Origin: an uncultured Muribaculaceae bacterium
GTDB lineage: Bacteria > Bacteroidota > Bacteroidia > Bacteroidales > Muribaculaceae
Reading direction: 5' to 3'
NCBI GenBank assembly: GCA_910579185.1
Contig: CAJTTG010000009.1
Coordinates: 32,736 to 96,735, forward strand
Length of the DNA: 64,000 nt
Shown: positions 62,291 through 64,000 of the stretch, piece after piece
How the letters are laid out: every line of letters starts with the position of its first letter
Position numbering within the stretch: the stretch's first letter is position 1
Notes under the pieces: generated by a model
Told to the model about the DNA's origin: nothing
What the model saw: the letters and a program-made list of their open reading frames with translations, nothing else
Database searches by the model: none
Made by a program: the position numbers and the translations under genes

Positions 62291-62386
62291 TCAGCGGATC
62301 ATTTTTTTCTCCGCCCTGACTGTTCCGTCGCTCATCGTTGTCCGGATCACGTAAGTTCCGGCCCTGAGATCGGTCAAATCAGCTCC
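62291..62386 (-). pseudogene. Remnant of a T9SS C-terminal sorting domain
   Basis: 31 codons on the minus strand between stop codons, GADLTDLRAGTYVIRTTMSD... ending KKMIR and TGA (62291-62293). It matches the end of the neighbouring protease (IADLPSGMYLLRVVMADG... KIIRM) in pattern. No start codon and no room for a gene before recA (18 bases), so the rest was deleted. Confidence 0.7.
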
Positions 62387-62404
62387 TCACGGATAATTTC
62401 GGCT

Positions 62405-63589
62405 TTATGCGTCCTCCTCAATCGAGAACTCATCATCGTCGAAATTTATATCGTCGATGTCAACATCTACATCATCATTGACATCCTCGCTCTTTCTTTC
62501 CTCGTTTTTAGAAGCCGAGGCGTCCGACTTCGTTTTCTTTCCGCCCTTCTTTGGCTTCCCCTCATTGAGAGCCGCCATGATCAGAGCCTCAAGCTCATCA
62601 GCAAGTTCAGGATTATCATCGATAACACGTTTGGCAGCATCGCGTCCCTGAGCGATTTTCGTATCATTATAGCTGAACCATGAGCCACTTTTCTTGATAA
62701 TATCGTGCTCAACGCCAAGATCGATGATCTCACTGCTGCGCGAGATGCCCTCGCCAAACATGATGTCGAACTCGCAGCGTTTGAATGGAGGCGCAACCTT
62801 GTTCTTGACAATCTTCACTTTCGTATGACGACCGAGGATATCCTCACCATCCTTTAGAGCCGAGCTCGGACGGATATCTATGCGCACAGAGGCATAAAAC
62901 TTAAGCGCATTACCTCCCGTTGTTGTCTCCGACGGACCGAACATGACGCCGATCTTCTCACGAAGCTGATTGATGAATATGCAAGTGGTGTTTGTTCGCG
63001 AAATCGCACCCGTGAGTTTTCGCATTGCCTGTGACATCAATCGTGCCTGAAGGCCGACGTTGCGGTCGCCCATATCCCCCTCGATCTCATTCTTTGGCGT
63101 CAGAGCCGCTACAGAGTCCACAACGAGAATATCTACCGCCGAAGAGCGGATAAGCTGCTCAGCGATCTCTAAAGCCTGTTCTCCGTTGTCCGGCTGAGCG
63201 ATCAACAGATTATTCACATCCACACCGAGCTTCTCAGCGTAAAAGCGGTCGAAAGCATGCTCCGCGTCAATAAGGGCAGCAATGCCGCCGGCCTTTTGCG
63301 CCTGCGCTATGGCATGGATAGCGAGCGTAGTCTTACCAGATGACTCCGGACCGAAAATCTCAGTGATTCTGCCACGCGGAAAACCACCGACGCCCAAAGC
63401 CCAGTTCAGACCGATCGAACCGGTAGGCACAACATCAATATCCTCGATCTTCTCATCGCCAAGCTTCATTATAGCACCCTTGCCATAATTCTTCTCGATC
63501 AGCGACATTGCTCCGGCAAGAGCTTCCAACTTTGCCGCACGAGGATCAAGATTCGACTTATCCTTTTTTACAGTTTCTTTTTTTGCCAT
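62405..63589 (-). CDS. recA: Recombinase RecA
   Basis: 394-aa recombination and SOS protein. Walker A GPESSGKTT (80-88), DAEHAFDRFYAEKLGV, Walker B ILVVDSVAAL, L2 region INQLREKIGVMFG...TTGGNALKFYASVRIDIR. Long Lys-rich then very acidic tail (DVDVDIDDINFDDDEFS), usual for Bacteroidetes. ATG 63589 chosen (MAKKETV); -7 box upstream at 63620. No clear LexA box seen. Confidence 0.97.
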   Translation of the reverse strand: MAKKETVKKDKSNLDPRAAKLEALAGAMSLIEKNYGKGAIMKLGDEKIEDIDVVPTGSIGLNWALGVGGFPRGRITEIFGPESSGKTTLAIHAIAQAQKAGGIAALIDAEHAFDRFYAEKLGVDVNNLLIAQPDNGEQALEIAEQLIRSSAVDILVVDSVAALTPKNEIEGDMGDRNVGLQARLMSQAMRKLTGAISRTNTTCIFINQLREKIGVMFGPSETTTGGNALKFYASVRIDIRPSSALKDGEDILGRHTKVKIVKNKVAPPFKRCEFDIMFGEGISRSSEIIDLGVEHDIIKKSGSWFSYNDTKIAQGRDAAKRVIDDNPELADELEALIMAALNEGKPKKGGKKTKSDASASKNEERKSEDVNDDVDVDIDDINFDDDEFSIEEDA

Positions 63590-63619
63590 ATATAGTAGTT
63601 TATTAATTTCTTTCTGATG

Positions 63620-63627
63620 CAAAGTTA
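63620..63627 (-). promoter_or_regulatory. -7 box of recA
   Basis: TAACTTTG on the minus strand, 30 bases before ATG 63589. Confidence 0.55.
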
Positions 63628-63830
63628 CTCACAGATCGGGCAAAAACAACACCCACATACGCAAATAAATGCAAAAATGTTTCAAAGAATAAACTCAGGG
63701 AAAAACATCGGCCCCACACCGATCCCCAATAAACATCCTTCAAAGACACAAATATAACCAATCCAACCAACAACCACAACCAAACCCTCAAAAAAATAGT
63801 ACAAATAAACCTAAACCTCCAAAAACCGGC

Positions 63831-63874
63831 AAACAAACAAACAAACAAACAAACAAACAAACAAACAAACAAAC
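63831..63874. repeat. Tetranucleotide repeat (AAAC) x11
   Basis: Eleven perfect AAAC units in the recA upstream region (about 200 bases from its -7 box). On the minus strand they read LFVCLFVC in an ORF with no other support. Confidence 0.95.
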
Positions 63875-63885
63875 AACCCATCACC

Positions 63886-64000
63886 CCTGTACGGACTGCG
63901 GCATGCCCCGTCCGGCTCCACCCATCCCTGCTCTCTTCACTCTATACTCTCTAACTCTAAACTCTCCCACTCCATCGGCCTGTCGGGGTAACGGCTCTCC
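63886..64000. repeat. Composite repeat, inverted, cut by window end
   Basis: Type B hairpin in inverse orientation (GGAC-T-GCGGCATGCCCC-GTCC, 63896-63915), then CTCTATACTCTCTAACTC tract, then inverse type A (GTCGGGGTAACGGCTCTCC) running to the window edge. No gene in this >300-base stretch. Confidence 0.75.

Noticed and set aside
63603..63884. 93-codon minus ORF with LFVC repeats
   Set aside because: Made by the AAAC repeat and the recA leader; no homology pattern and no promoter upstream.

Overview
The window looks like a chromosomal segment of a Gram-negative Bacteroidales bacterium, most likely a gut Muribaculaceae/Bacteroides relative. This is inferred from gene content: Kdo/LPS synthesis, T9SS-type C-terminal sorting domains, BspA-like leucine-rich repeats, a C10 protease, and DUF5053, DUF2795, DUF2851 and DUF6056 families. 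Promoters also fit the Bacteroidetes consensus (TTTG, about 19-20 bases, TAnnTTTG), seen before more than fifteen genes and often only 4-20 bases from the start codon. No rRNA, tRNA, CRISPR array or phage structural gene was seen.

Layout. 1-11.7 kb is an LPS/surface glycan block, all on +: a Kdo transferase cut by the window edge, a lipid A-type acyltransferase, kdsB, a GT9 heptosyltransferase-like enzyme, two LTA-synthase-like membrane phosphotransferases and three other glycosyltransferases. It is interrupted at 5.6-6.4 kb by two small minus-strand genes. 12-20.4 kb is housekeeping: thioesterase, DUF721-recF, DUF1846, tex and a PAS/YitT pair. 20.4-26.3 kb has exported TPR and unknown proteins, a divergent membrane-anchored kinase, an AAA/DUF4143 ATPase that looks inserted, an HTH-like protein and a four-helix-bundle/zinc-ribbon protein. 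26.3-34.4 kb is the accessory region. It carries two copies of an apparently undescribed structured RNA element, a WG-repeat lipoprotein, a nuclease-like gene, a BspA-like LRR gene broken by a 17-bp tandem duplication, and an AT-rich Fic gene with its own candidate operator.

34.4-44.9 kb is metabolic and housekeeping: cobalamin adenosyltransferase, lrgAB, pckA, aroK, an alanine-dehydrogenase-like protein, RNase HI, mscL and gapdh. 46.9-54.7 kb is a tripartite efflux operon (adaptor, ATPase, two permeases, TolC) followed by its likely two-component system. 54.8-59.8 kb holds a CobW-type metallochaperone, an arabinose-5-phosphate isomerase that feeds the same Kdo pathway as kdsB, a helical-repeat protein, ribH and DUF2851. 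59.8-63.6 kb holds a secreted C10 protease, a 31-codon remnant of another T9SS sorting domain, and recA.

Two repeat systems stand out. One is a dispersed intergenic composite repeat (GAGTATA-type tracts plus two hairpins whose stems change with pairing kept) at seven intergenic places, with one hairpin also inside a coding region. The other is the pair of about 260- and 310-nt RNA elements at 26.5 and 28.7 kb. Each has a Bacteroidetes -7 box, a set of matched helices and a terminator-like end; one 8-bp helix differs between copies at several positions with full pairing kept. The second is the strongest candidate for something new here.
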